DNA of 64,000 nucleotides from Bedellia somnulentella (Eukaryota > Arthropoda > Insecta > Lepidoptera > Bedelliidae). The stretch lies in NCBI GenBank assembly GCA_963576735.1, contig OY755170.1:18646875-18710874 (forward strand). Direction: 5' to 3'. Position numbers and translations under genes: made by a program. Below the pieces are notes generated by a model. That model saw nothing but the letters and a program-made list of their open reading frames with translations, was not told the origin of the DNA and did not search any database. Position 1 is the first letter of the stretch, and each line of letters begins with the position of its first letter. Of this stretch, positions 24,786 through 40,500 are shown piece by piece.

Positions 24786-25417
24786 TAAGCTGGCGTACCA
24801 TGAAGCTGTATCGAGCTGGTTACTATGTCAAAAAACTCTGCCTAAATAGTGCTTAATTAGTGTAAAACTAAAAAAAATAGTGCCTCTTTAGTTTAGGAAA
24901 TAAACACCATTGTCACTGTGTACGCTGGCGTAACGTCAAGCTAGCGTACACATCGCCGTACTCGAAAACGGCTAATTGTAAAGCAACAGAGTTTACACGA
25001 AAAAACTCTTCCTAAATACTTCTCCCGTTATGCAAAATTTCATAACGATTGATCTTGTAGGAACAGAGATATTGAACAAGACTTTTCAATGACATACCGT
25101 CCTGCCGTTATGCCAGCGTACACAAATAGTGCTTATAGAAAGGGACCTTTTCTTTTAATAAACTCTATACGTATAAATAGTGCGTGAAATTCTGCCTCTC
25201 GTAGTGCAAAAACTTTATGCAAATACGCAGTGGATTAATTAAAAATTCTGTGTTAATTTCTGTTCATAGTACAGGTACAGGTATGATAAAAAGTGCTTTG
25301 TATTTTTTATCTAAAAATTATAATTGAAACTGAAACGTGGGTCAAACATCGATCTAGGAGAATATTAACTTTATTTACCTATAAATACAGCTCGAAGTGC
25401 AAATGAAATCTTTAGGG
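24786..25417. repeat. Unclassified repeat-like region with GCGTACAC motifs
   Basis: GTGTACGCTGGC (24918-24929) and GCTAGCGTACAC (24940-24951) form a 12-bp inverted pair, and GCCAGCGTACAC recurs near 25116. AAATAGTGC also recurs several times. No ORF or terminal structure was seen. Confidence 0.4.
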
Positions 25418-26182
25418 GTATTCACTAGTCCCCGTGCTCCAACCAATATTATTTTTGTACAGTCATGAATTCATGATCAATCTTTCACTCAATTTTTTTT
25501 CACTCCCATTTGTTACTATAACGAGGTATTAGTCGTAACGGCTTATTCCGATTATCCACCCTAAAAAATCCTCCCTAAGTCGGATATTCGGAAACGCATG
25601 TCCGATTATCCACCCTGAACGGGGTGGATAATCGGAATTCATAATAAAATGTTTCTTCCGATTTTCTACCCTGCCTACGTACAGTCCTTTACAGGAACAT
25701 GTAAATTATTATTTATTGTGTGTCAGTGGTGAAAAGACCCTAAGTTTTAATTTTGTTATTTTTTGTTACGAGTTTCTTTCTTGTTATGGTTTCATTTGTC
25801 ACAACAGTCAATTTAAATGGTTTTCACCCAAATCTACAGGTGCTTACCTGCAATTTTTTTATTTTTTTTTAAGATTACTTAAGTTTTTCGTTTAACAATA
25901 AATATTAAATTAAAACTTTCCACCAGGATAGTTTTATTCAGACTGTAAGTAGGAAAGTAGGTATGTATATCTCTGTTGAAGTTTCTTGGACCAGGTTGTG
26001 AGTATGTTTCTGTGAATGACTGTACTTGGGGTAAAAAATCGGAAGAAACATTTTATTATGAATTCCGATTATCCACCCCGTTCAGGGTGGATAATCGGAC
26101 ATGCGTTTCCGAATATCCGACTTAGGGAGGATTTTTTAGGGTGGATAATCGGAATAAGCCGTCGTAACAAAAAGTATTTTGT
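25418..26182. mobile_element. Second copy of an 8.4-8.6 kb repeat segment, split by a MITE
   Basis: 25418-25539 repeats the sequence at about 8431-8578 (GGGGTATTCACTAGTCCCCG, then AATTTTTTTTCACTCCCATT). The match resumes after the MITE at 26161 (AAAAAGTATTTTGTTT). The 8.4-kb copy therefore preserves the uninterrupted version of this site. Confidence 0.85.
25540..26160. mobile_element. 621-bp MITE with about 125-bp inverted ends and 8-bp duplication
   Basis: Begins GGCTTATTCCGATTATCCAC and ends with the complement; the inverted arms extend about 125 bp with very few mismatches. GTCGTAAC lies directly outside both ends (25532-25539 and 26161-26168), and a single GTCGTAAC is present at the paralogous uninterrupted site (8571-8578). 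Each arm contains a nested palindrome (GATTATCCACCCTGAACGGG and its complement). There is no ORF. The 8-bp duplication fits hAT, P or Merlin-type elements; the GG start leans to Merlin, but this is not settled. Confidence 0.92.
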
Positions 26183-26236
26183 TTTTTTTTCGTTTTTGAT
26201 ATGTAAGTACCTCTGTTCGTATCTATCTAAAAATAT

Positions 26237-26415
26237 ACATGCATACATATACTAACGGCTATAAATCTCTAGAAAGGGTAGCCAGAGCTAAGGAATTAGA
26301 AATTTGAAAATTGAGTGCGGAAAAGATAGTTAAATAAATTTTGTTTTTGATGGGTCTCCACCCGCAACGCCCAAAAATCCCTTAAAAGCCCCAATACCGT
26401 TAGTCGCCTCTTAAG
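26237..26415 (-). repeat. (TATG)n-tailed SINE, truncated copy
   Basis: CATACATATACTAACGGC through AAAGCCCCAATACCGTTAGT to CGCCTCTTAAGTACAC, on minus. The 5' end of the family (TAGTGTCGGCTTAG) is missing. Confidence 0.8.
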
Positions 26416-26590
26416 TACACGTAATAAATAGCTGTCATTTTAAAACGTATCATTAGTCCAGCGTACTTATATAGTATAATGGAGGTCAGTGTATCCTAGA
26501 GATGGTTCTCCTTGCCTCTACCCTTCATACATCGAATAATTGCTAGTGTGATTGGTTTGAATTAAAAAACGATTTCTTTAAATTAGGTCT

Positions 26591-29500
26591 TTTATTTAAG
26601 AAAACGATACAATACAATATAGCAGTTTAACAATAACACCATACGGAAACTTTAATTTTCTATTATATCGTATCAAATAAAGTAGAGATAAATAGCCCAT
26701 TTATATAAACCGCCCGAAACATTAGATCACGGTATTTAAAGATGATATAGTTCAGCCAAATGGTCCGCAACGTTTCTGATACGCATCACTTGGGTACGGT
26801 GGTTAAATATCACTAATATTAGCAAACATTTATCAGTATTAATGGGCAAAGTAATGGTATTGTTTAAGGTAAAGAAAGTTTCCATTTGACTGTACTAGCA
26901 ATAAAACAATGCTGCAGGGCAGACATACTCGACAGTTCTCATTGCGTAATACAAGTCAGTCGGGAGTTGCAACTCATTCTATGTTTACTGCGGCACATCA
27001 ATAGTTCATCAATGTTTTGAGAGTAAATGTTTTTATATATGAGTTAATACGTGCAGTAGTGCGGGTTATAAATGCAGCCGGTAAACCAATGCTATTCGAT
27101 CCTCAATCGCTCCTCAATAGGGGCATACAAATATTGTAATGTAATGTTGCAATATTTGTAAACTACATTTCATCTAAACTCACGCAGCAACTATCGACTT
27201 GCCTGTATCCTATTTCCAACTTTCCAAGTACAAATATATTTAAGATCGTAGTCCCAGCCTCAAAATAAAATGAATAGAGAATTTGAAAAGTTTTAATTAA
27301 CAATTTAGTTATTATTAGATGCAATTCAAAGACTAGTTTTTCGTTATTTTTCTATGAGCTTTATGTAAGCAATACTAAGTTTACAAAAACAAGCAATTTG
27401 GGACAATTTACACATTTATTTAAACAATTTCATGACCATATACAATATAAACCAAAATGTATCCTGCATCTTCTTAATAAACAAAATCTACATCAACAAC
27501 ACTATGCATGATTTTATTTTTAGAAATAAATGGAATAAATATAGATTAACATATTAGTAATTTATAACACAAATGTGGAAAAGTTTAACACAGCTTGCAC
27601 TAATTATTTACCATTTTCTTGTTTTTGTTTATATAATAATATTTATCTAGTTACAGAACGAAATTATTAGTTAAGACTTTACAACGGCCGAAGCAATCAT
27701 TAAGAATAGTAAATCACATACTAAATGTTCTATATCCACATCAAAATCTTATAAAGGCAACTTGATTGTATGAAAGGCATATGTGAGAGCTCATAAGAGC
27801 ATACATGAAATTGAAGTCGTAATTAGGTTGATTAATTTTTCATATTAATAAAGATAATAAAACCTTCAATTAACTATTTTAAAAGAAGGTGCTCCCACGC
27901 TATGTCTTACAAAACTATGATGAATGACTATAATTGCAGCTCAATGAACACACATCTGAAATATCTACTAATATAACCATTTTATCAAAAATTAAGCGAT
28001 AGTGAGGTTCTCAGTTATCACATTAATATTTCAATACAATGATTATTCACATCTATCATAATGCTATTCTCAGTTGTTTTCTTATTGGTCAAAAGACCAA
28101 ATATTGCTTAAGAGTATACATATTGCTTAGAAATTTAGAAGGTACTAAATGATATATTAACATTTAAATTTTAAGCGTAGTTTCATATTATGGGCAAAAC
28201 GTTGAGCTAAGTGAGGCACCTTTTTGTTGGTACTGTTAAATTGCTTTTTATTATTGTTAGTTATGTCAGGCACTAGAAGTAATCATTATGTGATCGAAGT
28301 TGAATGTATGCTATATAAAGATATAGAAAAAATATATAAAGACTAAACATATGTCTGTGGATTCTGGTATAATTTTGTGGTCTTATGACACAGATGAATC
28401 GTCCAAATTGTGCCCAATCTTGTTCTTATAAACAAGTAGGGCCAAAGACTTAATGCCTCTCCTCGTAGTACGAACCACGTAAATGGCAAATAAGGTAAAT
28501 GCCATTTCAATCAATAGAACATAACTAGTCTGTCAAATAGACAACAATCACTATCACACAAATGAACTTATAACATATACATGCCAGATAAATACATTCA
28601 GTGGTATTTTAACTAATTTAGTCAGATATTATTGAAAGTGTTTCATGACGAAGATCGAATAGTGTTGGAGCACAGCAAGTTATTATTGATAACATATTTA
28701 TTGTTTGCTAGGATGAGGAGCAGATTAAAAACTTTTTTTAACTTCAATATTTAATCTTACCTATACCGTTTCAATCCTCTCACAACTCTATCAACTCTGA
28801 TAATAAAAATGATGAGTTATTCACTTATCTCTTAGTAAATTTTCAATAAATGACCATGAATGCTATGGCCATATGATTGCCTAAAATGTTTTATTATTAG
28901 TGGTAGAGAGTAAATACAAGTTAAGAATTTTATCACAGCTAAAAATAGAATGTCTATAGAATAAACCTTCAAAGAACACAATGGAGTGACTTTAGAAATG
29001 AAGGAAAAAATATTCTTACAGATAAATGCAAGCTAAAGCTCGTCTTAAAAACGATGACAATAATTTTATGTAATTTTTAGAATTGAAAAATGTCCAAATA
29101 TCTGATGGCAAAATAGACTCGCCAATGTATATTACTCATTTTAGAGGAAGTATTTTAGGCAATGTGGTACAAAAACACATTATATGAGACAACACTTAGA
29201 CCTAATTTTATCCCTATTGAATCTGCTCTAGTCAATAACAATAGTCAGTAAACTGACCAGTGAATAGAAGATAAAAAAGTGAACCAGAATCTCTTAATAA
29301 TTAGTATTGCTTTTATGCTTTCACAGTGAGTTTGATAACAGGCGGGCTGGTGTACCTTGAGCTACAAAATGGATAACGCAACTATAAATAGATAGCTCTG
29401 GACAAGACCACGCCATAAGATATGATTAATTTATTATTTGTAAGGCCGCAAGATATATTAAACTTTATTTGTTAGCCAGACAACTAATCCATCGACTAAT

Positions 29501-31575
29501 TGGCTGTGATTATAACATATTATAAATCTAACATCTGCCACTACTACACAACTACATATAAATCTAAATACAACAAACCAACAACATCCTACCCATAAAT
29601 GGTGCCTCAACTTGCCAACTTCTCCTCAATTCCATTTTGTTAAATGCCAAGACAAATATCTCTAAGGGCTATAAATTACCGTAACGAAATGACAAGCTGT
29701 CCCAATAAACACTCATTCATTATAGCTTACCACGAAGTATAATTTTACATCAGTGTGGGAGTACCTTAACTACGTTTAAATAGAAAAGATTTTATCAAAG
29801 GGTATAATTTAAATTTAAACATTTCATTTTAACCTAAGACTTTATCATAAACTTTTAATCCGGTGACATTAAACAGATAAGGCAAGTCACACTATCAAGT
29901 ATACCGCACGCAATACACATACGTCAGTCGTCAGACTTAATACATATTAATATGATGACAAGAGCCAACCAAGCTCCCTGCAAATGTTTCCAAGGGCCAC
30001 TTTATAAATGATATAATTATTTAGCAGTATTTGGTGGCTGTAGAATGTGGCTTGCTTGTACGGATACTTAGCGTTTTATTGCACGAATTAATACTAACAT
30101 GTAACTCTGAAAACTAATTCAATATGTGTTGTGCTTAACACTGACAATCATTTACATATCATTAAGTAGTGGGTATTTCTTTCGATTGCAGAAGAAACTA
30201 TCATTTGCACTTGTTTGGTGTTTTATAATTGGTGTTGTTGAATCTGTTACAGGTTTTACAGTACAACTTACACTCTTGAAGAGTAACGCAACCTGTTTGT
30301 GGCAACTCAAGAATATCTTCAATACAAATTTAAGAGAATTAAGACTGTATAAAATCAAGACATTGACACAGTCAATTAAAAGAAACAACAAGTCTTTTTA
30401 TTCACTTGACGGTGAAAAAAAATATTATTCCCTTTGTTATAAAAATGTGTAAAATAATGTGCAGCTTGATTTAAAAAAAAAATAGGTTTGAAGGTATTTA
30501 TAACCTGCTAGAATAGTCTAGACACTGAACTTGTCTGCGGGTTGGCTAAATCTGTTAGAAAAGCAGTTAGGCAGATATTTTCTGAATCAACATAAAAGTT
30601 TAAATTACCACAATTACACTGCCCAAAGCGGCATTTCCATCACTACTACCTAGTCTCCAACTAAGCGTGTCTAGATAATACACGATGATTTAAAGTTACA
30701 TACATAATACAAATGAATTTTTCCTACAAGTAATAATTATGTACCCACTACAGATTAATGTACCTTAGTCTGTTACTGCTAAACATAACAAACAAGGCAT
30801 TACTGGTTAAACATTGTCTTTATAATTTGTAACATAAGCAATATTTAGTAAATAGATAACTATGCAAAACAATAGACAATCAAACCTGATCCTTAAGTCC
30901 TAAAATGTGTTATTATTTACATACATTTTGGACAACAAGAAAAAGAGAGCGGTATGGCAGCCTGTTAGCAGACCAACATTGCAGCAACTAAACACAATAA
31001 TTTAAAAAAGAAATATAACATTAATAGCCGAGTAAATTTTAAGCATATTGCAGTAATGTATAAATGAACGGAAATAAATTATCTTACCATGGCCTGGCAT
31101 CCAAAAAAACATCAACATAAAACATCCCAATACCCTATACTACATGCGACAATATAAAAAAAAAGTAGTTCATAGAAAAAATAAAGGACAAATATTCCAG
31201 CAAATAATCAAATGCAGGTAGATTTTTAAACACTCATGAATTAAGTTTTTGCTAACAATTTTAAATGTTTTAAATGATACAGCTTTTTAATATTAGAACA
31301 TCACCACGAACATCCACACTCTGCCCATTCCATTCCATAGGTGAAAAGAACTTGTTTCATCTCTGATAATGTGCGTCTTCTAAATATTACGCAGATATGC
31401 GGCTATGCGCAGCAGTGTTTGTAAATTAATGTCATAGCTTCTGTAGATTAATCATTTTTGAAATTGATGTTATAGTGACAGTAAATAACTGGTAACATAA
31501 AAGCATAAGAGTTGCAAGAGCGGACGAAAACTGAGGTCAGAAGTGGGATGATCGAGGCGTGCGACCTTGGTGAGT
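26591..31575 (-). other. Probable long 3'UTR of Vap33
   Basis: Minus-strand sequence from the Vap33 stop to an AATAAA at 26591-26596. It is about 5.0 kb of AT-rich DNA without a single recognisable SINE, LINE or MITE, in sharp contrast to all sequence around it. The open frames here (for example near 30126-30452) are scattered and not protein-like. UTR status is inferred. Confidence 0.6.
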
Positions 31576-34500
31576 TCACATGAAAAACTTGCCGATGATG
31601 ATGCCGAGCAGTGCCATGCCAATGGCGGTGGCCAGCCACGGCACCAGGCTGAGCTGGCCGGCCGCCTTGTCCGGTCCGAACGAGTGCGAGCGCGCAGTGC
31701 GGAATTCACTGGACTGACGCAGCCGCAACAAATCCTCCTGATAAAACAATAATTAACAGCTTCAATTATGGAGAAATAGGATACGTGATAGCAGCCTGTT
31801 TCAGTTGTGTAAATAATGAAGATATAACTAGAATTTGGTTCGATATTATTTTGTACGGGGATTCTGTAAATAACGGTTAACTAAAGAGCAGAAGAAAAAA
31901 AAGGTTCCAATAATTGTGTGGTGCTGATATAAATGATACCCAAAAATATAAGTAAAAACTTTTATATAGTAGCAAAATCAATAGAGAAGTGACGAAAAAA
32001 TTTATTTCCTATTACTGAAGTATTAAGTATTAGTAAGTAATTTGTAGCATTTAGATACAAAAGCAATAAACCATGAACTTGCTTGCACAATGAAATCATA
32101 TTGATAAACAACAATTCACATGATAATTGCCAATTGAAAATAAGGCATATGAACAATCGCATTATTCTTTTAAAATATTCAAAATAGCTTTTGTTAATAT
32201 CGTTTACAACATACGTCCCTCCAATCGGTGGCAGAGGTACTATTTCTAAACTGATGTTTCTTTCCGATGATATTTTATCGCCATGTATCCAACCAATTAT
32301 ATTTTTTGTATAATCCGAGAAAAGTTTGCCACGTGATTATATATAACTCTGGGAAACCCTACGACTTTTTCCGCACCATTATCCTAATTGCTAAATTTAC
32401 ACCATCGAACACAGTATTAGAATATCCACTTTCTATTACATGAACGAAGCGAATTTTGCTTAATTGTCAGATAAATCTTTTCATGTTAAATATCAGTACG
32501 ACACATCATGGAATACACACATATAACTGAATATACTTGGCATATTTGTTTTTTATTTGAGAACTGTTATAAGAGTAGAATATCCATCATAAATACATAC
32601 ATAAACTCACGGCTATAAATCCCTAGAAGAGGAAGCCAGAGCTAAGGAATTAAAAAAATCTCAACCACTTTTGGAAAGTTGAGTGGGGAAAAGAAAATAA
32701 AATAAAGGTTGTTGGTGATGGGTCTCCAGCCGCATCGCCCAAAAATCTCCTAAAAGCCCCAATACCGTTAGTCGCCTCTTACGCACACCCACCGGAAGAA
32801 TGGGGTAGTGCTATTCTAAGCCGACACTACACAGCATACATACATATACTCAGGGCTATAAATCCAAAAACGAAGTAGCTAGAGTTTCATAACAAAAGAT
32901 TCCTCAGCCACTTTTTTGTTGTATTTGTCTGTGAGTGGGGTAAAGATTGTAAATTAAAGTTTGTTCGTGATGGGTCTCCAACCGCATCGCCCAAATCACT
33001 TAAAAAAGCCATAGCTTTAGTCGTCTCTTACGAACACCCACGGGAAGAAATGGAGTATTGCTATTCAAAGCCATTACTACACAGCTAATTAATCCATATC
33101 CATTTAAATTAATAATACACTGAGCGCAATCTTCCACAACAGTTTGGTTATTTAATATTCGCTTAAACCTAAAGCACTTCGCAGCCACCAAATGTATAGA
33201 AACGAACATAATATTAAGATATCACAAATATGTCAACAGATACAGTGTTATAATCATATGTCGGGGTTTTCGGTGCGGGAATGGTTGACATTAGCCAAAG
33301 AGTAGGTATTGTCTTTAAACAGAATGTAGGTATAAATAGGTAAGTATTAATTTAAAGTACAAACCTTCTTTTCCGTGTTTTCTTTTTATTTTAATTACAT
33401 TGTCAAATATAATGATGATGATAAAAATAAGAAGCGACTTAATTTTCATTGCAAATTATTTAATGACTATCCCAAATGCAATTAAAAAACTACAGGGTGC
33501 AAGTCTGTCCATCAGCGATAGTCTAAAAATTGTTCATAAAACCTATCAAGATATTTCCAAATTAGACTTGAGCGTAAAAGGAAAACATATTTTTAATAAA
33601 CTGAAGTTGGTTTTAGAAAAGAATTCTGGCTACAGTACACTAAAAACTATGAACGAATTATTACAAGGCAAAGAAATAGAACTGCGATCACCAACTTTGC
33701 GTACAACAATAGATTCCTTCAAAAAATTTATACATGCACCTATTACAACTGCCGATGTGGAAAGATCGTTCAGTACGTTGAAATGGATATTTACAGCAAG
33801 ACGTCGCAGATTAACCGTTCCAAATATAGAAAAAATATTAATAGTTTATTCTGAACACCGTGACAACTACTAAAACTTCAAAGTTATATAAATATATATT
33901 TGTTTTACACTCGCATATATATGCAAACTGTCGCAGAGAGGTAGGTATTCATTAGGCATAATATGATACTTTTTCAGACTAACCTATCTGTTTATCTCTA
34001 CTCTTTCTTAAATCATTCCCGCACCGAAAACCCCGATGTATGGTTATAATTCAACTAATTCGCAGCAAGCCGATGGATGAGGGAAGCTCAGGACCGTTGA
34101 TCTTTAAGGTGCTTCCTCACCAAGAGCATTCACGTGTAATGTACCATTACAGATTTGAGCATTACATCAGTGAAGTTGGAGAACCCAGCATTACAAATAT
34201 AATCATTCATATAATCATAACATGCACGCCTTGTGATTATATGGATGATTGAATGAATTACACGCGAATGCTAGTCAGTCAGGGAGGTGTTGTTGTAATG
34301 TAATGCTCAACGACGAATCTATAATGTTACAGTACACTTGAATGCTCCCGCACCTTCAGAGGAAGCCGATGTCCAGCCAATTATAAAGCTGTATGTCTAT
34401 TGGCTGGTGATATAACACGGTTACCCTGTTACCCTTTCGTCCCGGCTTCGTGTATACACATTGACGTAAAAGAGTGGATATACAACACATAACACATCTA

Positions 34501-37500
34501 AGAACATAACTGACAGTATAATTAGCCTAAATATGGTGATTGGTCTAATTTGATTCACATTTTAAATGTGTCACTAAAGCCCGTACGTACCTAGGTAACT
34601 AACCTAAGGTAGCTATAACGTCAGTATTAGAATTTTCGGCTACTTTGTCAAGAAGAGTGGGTGAATGTTTTTAAAGTAAAGACTGGTTAGTGATGTGATT
34701 CCAGTCACATCGCGCAACAACCACTTAAGTTTCCCTTAAACCAAAATCTACATACACAGAAACAAATAGGTAAGTGCTATTTTAACTCTTTAAACAGTAT
34801 AGAAAAATATAAAAGGTAGGTGTATATATGAAGGTAGATGAAGTTTAAATTATGGTGGCAACTATTTTGCCTCTACTGGTTAAAGGGTTAAGCCACAAGC
34901 TAAAGAACGCAAGTCATTGTGCAGCTATAAACTGACAAACACCTCGAAACACACACATACACGTCGCCATTTTATCAATTTGCAAATAATAAATGTAGAG
35001 TGACATTCATTTGTACACAAATTACCCACGAATGACCCTGGCAGGCTATTGCAAATACACTTGCATACAATACAATTGTTAAATAGAAAAATTGATCTTT
35101 GAGTGTCGTAAGGATCCACTTTCTTTAAATGTAATATAATGGGGTTGAGCGAATCGTTCGTCACAGGATGTACACAGATAGATCGTAATAATGTATGTAA
35201 ATTTGTTATTGACTTATGTTTATAAATATATATAAAAACTTATTCAAATCTAGCTTGGAATATTTTTAAAAGCATCTTACACGTAGACCATTTAAAATTT
35301 AGATTTCGCAATATTTCCATGCAAACCTGCAGGCATTCATACCGAACTAACTTGGATATGTAATGTTATGAATTATATTGGAATTAGGTCTAGTTTGTCC
35401 TCTCTTAATTTGCATAATTCCAACCAGCACTGAGAGAAGTTATTGCGTATGACTGCTACGCAGGCAAGAGCATAAGTTTTTAACCTTTGCATCTTTTTTG
35501 TAATGAAAAGTCCATTAAAACCGATGCTAAAAAACTGAAATCCATTTTTGCATATTTATTTGCAAAATTCCTACTCACGGATACAAATCTTATAACTAAA
35601 CTATGAACGGTTTAAGTGATATTGTTGTATGAAGAAAGTGAATTGAGAAAAATCTAGTTTTAAAACGATCGCATCGCCAAATAATTACTCCTTAAAAGTC
35701 CCACATACTTGAATTGACATGTATTGCTTTCTGAAAAACGGTTGAACTTTGGTAGTGCTTGTACTTTGCCACCTATAAGTATAAAAACTATTTTAACAGA
35801 TTTTTAAGGGTGATTTATACGCAATGCCTTTGTTATGGTTTGTACCTATAAAGAACAGATTTCAAAACAAATAGTCCATGCATCTTCCCTGCATACTACA
35901 TCGGATATAAAAAAATACTCCTTTTAATTGTTTATGTAAGGTAACGACTAGCTTAAAGTATAATATAATAATATAGAAGACAAAACTTACTTTGAGTCTC
36001 AAATTCTCGTGGATTAGTTTACTTTCCTCTTCTCTCATATGTTTCATTTCAGCGACAACTTTTTGGATCTCTTTGTCTTTTTCTGCCTTGAGCGTAGCCT
36101 GGAATTACCAATTATATTTAACAGAATATTATTACGTAAAGTGCAATTCTAACTACCGTAGCATAACATTGAATGTTCCTCCCTTCTGCAACATCTGTTT
36201 TAGGTACAAGGAAGTAGGAAGGCTATAATTGCTATCGGCACAAATATAACACAAATACGATCAGAACATAATGATACATACGTTTATGAAAACCGCATGT
36301 GGGGATTATTACTAATCAGTTAAGGAAAGATATTTTGACACCAGTAGGACTCGAACCATTAGTAGTCAATTGACACTGTAGCTTAACTGGCAGAGCAACC
36401 GTAGCGTTGACCGGGAAGTCGCGGGTTAGAGTCCTGGTGGTGAAGGAGTCCTTTCCTTAATTGATTAGTGATACTTTTATACGCTTATCTTTTGACACAA
36501 ATCCCCAATTATCTTTGTCGTCTTCAATTACTTCTCTACATGGGACATACATTTTTGAATTTTTTAATGGGTTAATCCAGTAACATTTATGCTCTCATTC
36601 ACGAGGCGCTTATTACGTGTATTTAACAAATACATATTCTATAAATAACAGAAGGAATCATATCATTCTGAGTCATTGACTGCATTACGAAACTGATTAG
36701 CATTATAACTGACGTCATCACAAAGCATTGTAATTCTCAATAGCTGTATTATGTTTGGCCAATAACAACAGAAAAAAATATAGTAAAATTAACAGCTGCT
36801 AAAGTTTATATTTACCTATTATACATACTTATGCCCACGCATTTTTTATGATTTTCACCTTATATTGGGATTTTTTTTTACTTTTTAGTTAAATGCGCTT
36901 TAAAATGCTTGTTTTTCAGTTTTTTTAAACTATATTTTTTAGTGCTTTCTGGGCGATGCGGTTGGAGACACATCAACAATGAAACTTTATTTTTATCTTG
37001 CTGAAGCTTTTAGTACTGACGGCTATAAATCCCAAAGAGGTAGCCAGAGCTTTAGAGCTAGAAACTCCTCAGCCACATTTGGAAGTTGACAGGGGACAAG
37101 ATGGTAGAAATAAAGTATCGTTGGTGATGGGGGGTCATCATTATGGCCTAAAAACCACTTAATAAATGTTCGTATTTTACCAGTTTGAGGAAGCTTGAAT
37201 GTGCTGCATTCTGGTCATCATTCCTTTTAGCTTCGGAGTTCAACCCTTCAACGGCTTCCTGCAAGATATGTACAACATGCTGATGTGGGTTTTGGTAGTA
37301 GCAGAGCACTCAGGTTTATAGAGCTCAGGTCAATAGATTGCTGAGGGAGTACCCATAATGCTCTTTGATGAGGGGATGCAGGCATGAGTAATAAACAGTT
37401 TCATAAGGCCTTATTTACAAGTTCAAGTTTAATGCAACAATAACTTACAAATAAATGGCGGCCTAAACTAAAAATATACGGACAATATTGGGGATACTAG

Positions 37501-40500
37501 AGGCAGTTATTATATTAAACATAATCCAAAATAAAGAGTTTACTTCTTAATACAACATAACCGCACTCTATCGCAAGAACCGAATTTACCATCCAACATC
37601 CAAATTTTTATATATTGTCCCTATTGGACCCCGAAAGAAATAGCACACATAATATTCAATATACAACCGAACCAAAGACCACGCCAGCTAAATTCCAGTG
37701 AATAGGTAACCTGCCAACTGAGCCTGGAGGTCGGCATACGACCTCGAATATAGCATCGTATACTATAAGTCATTGTCGTATTTTACTTATGGCGTTCTAT
37801 ACCAAATAATATAATAATATCAAAAATAAATCTTTTACTAACACATTATGAGAAAAAAACTCTACTCTGATGTTCAGGACGAGGCAAAGTTCCAACAGCA
37901 TCATAAACGTATTAGCGAATAGGCTCGTTGACCCAGTTTTAAAACATTGGGTATAGGCTTCGAGTTTCGATTAATTGTATATAAATTAATAGAGATATTA
38001 TATATAATTAGTGTGCATACTAACATTTTGTTTATAACAAGAAATGGAACCATGTCCTGATAATAAAGATCATTAATAATATAATTAGCAGGTGGTAACT
38101 AAACAGTGAAGGGTTCTAACAGTAAAAGTAATTTGTAATTTGCGCGTTCAAAGATTCGTAATAAACAACGACCACTAGACCAATACTGATAGATTTGATA
38201 CGACTTAATAGTCGACTCCACTATAATTTGATGTGATGACACATACATTTTTTTGCTCTTTTATATAGTATTGATATTTTTATTAAAGCTTGAAACAATC
38301 GAACGTTTGTAATTTATTAAGTACTAGTGGTCCGCCCCGGCTTCGCACGGATGGTGTTAAATATTTTCTACTGCTTACCTCCCACGATATTTAGCGTGAT
38401 GATAAATGTTCTATGTCCTTTTTCCGGTTCTTAGCTAACTCTCTACCAATTTTTAGCCAAATCCGTTCAGCCTTTCTTGAGTTATAAATAGTGTAACTAA
38501 CACGACTTTCTTTTATATATATATAGATAACAATTCCCCAGTAAACAATACATAGAAAATAAATAATGTTTATACATATTTCTCCCGTATAATAAATACT
38601 TGATTGCGGTCGTCACATCTAACTTTAAAAGACGCATGCCGTAAAATTGCATATCTTTGATCTTGTAAAAGTCATTTGTAACTAATAAATATATTGTGGA
38701 GTACAGCACTAAGTCGGCACAAGACTGAAAGGAGCGACGCGAGATTGACATTCCCATATTACAATGCGAAAATTTTCTCTAAGAGCCATCACGTCATAGT
38801 CCTTGAACATTATGCAAAATTGGATCAAGATCGGTCAATGATCTGGGATGAGTTGAATAACAATCTAAATGCAAAGTAAAACACCAAAACAGAATACTCA
38901 ATCTTTGCCTCAAAGTTTACTGAAATAGTAACTGCAGTGTAGCAATTAAACCATTAAAAAAGGTAAATTAACAACTATTATGTCTGTTGTGTTAACTGCC
39001 GGTGTGCCTTATTTAAATAAATAAACTTGGTTAAATATAACAAATTTCCAATTTAGGTACAATTTGGCCTTTAAATTTTAAGTACGTATGAAAACAAGCA
39101 TTTTATTTGGTGAGCACTTCACATGGAGTTGTAGTTATACAGTACGAGTAGTATTAAAATACAAAGACATTAAGTTACCGATGATACAAATTCATAATAA
39201 CAACATAATGTAATACAATAACAACTGTTTGACCTGATTCACTGTGAAGACACACGACTCGTTTAGGCAGTGAACGTTAATCAAATATTTACGATTTCAT
39301 TCAAAACTATTAAAGGAAATATTGATTGTGTCGCTTGTAGTGGTTTTTTAAATATATAAAATTATGGTTGAGTTAGTGGGATTTACAAGCCTGCAAATAA
39401 GTAAAGTATGATCTGTACCTTAGAAGCAGCTTTAGGTTCCTCTGCTGCGGGCACTCTCTTTTTGGTAGCATCATTGGCAGCCGCTGTGTCACCAGCATCC
39501 TATTTATAATTCACAGAAATTGCTAAGAAGTTGGTCACCTCAGAATACTAGATTATTTACAATTGGTTTAGTTTAGTTAATTAATTTTGTTGTGAAACAT
39601 GTACTGTCCAATGAAATTAGCAAATCCATCTTTTGCAGTTGCTGTCATGCATGAACTTTTTATGTGAGTGGTCGTTATTCAACATAAAATAACTAGAGAT
39701 ATCTTGTCAATGGCAAAACATGTCGTGTATGACCAAGGTTTGTCAGTGGAAATATTTGATCCAAACATCATATGAGATTTTTATCAGTCACAAAGGTATA
39801 ATATTAAGCAAAATGAATTAATGAGAAACATCTCAAAGATAGAGGTGTAGGCCTGATCTGTCCATAAAGCCTATAAAGGTATTATCTGAGGAACCTGTGT
39901 ATCTCTTTATTTTCCAAGAATCAATTTGCATACTCACATCAATAGTTAGGATTACTATTGTGTATTAAAAAAAGAATATTTAAGATCTTGAATAGAAGTT
40001 TGCTGTGTAGTGTCGGCTTAGAATAGCACTACCCCTTTTCTTCCGGTGGGTGTACGTAAGAGGCAACTAACGGTATTGGGGCTTTTTAAGGGATTTTTGG
40101 GCGATGCGGTTGGAGACCCATCACCAACAACCTTTATTTTACCATCTTTTCCCCACTCAACTTCCAAAAGTGGCTGAGGAATTTCTAATTCGTTAGCTCT
40201 GGCTACCCCTTCTAGGGATTTATAGCCGTGATTATATGTATGTATGTATGTTGAATAGAAGTTATTGATCCGAAGAAAAGAATAATAACAATCTTGTTTC
40301 TCCAGAATTCAACTAGAATGAGGATTATGCTTGTACTTACATTAGCACCGCGTGGTGTCTCAAACACACATTTCAGTTTGTAATCCATCAGCTGATCAGG
40401 AGTAGTATCTTTCCACTGTAGAAATTCAAATGATATATTAATTTTACAAATCAATATTCAAGCGCAATAGTGATATGGCGGTACCTTATGGTTTTATTCT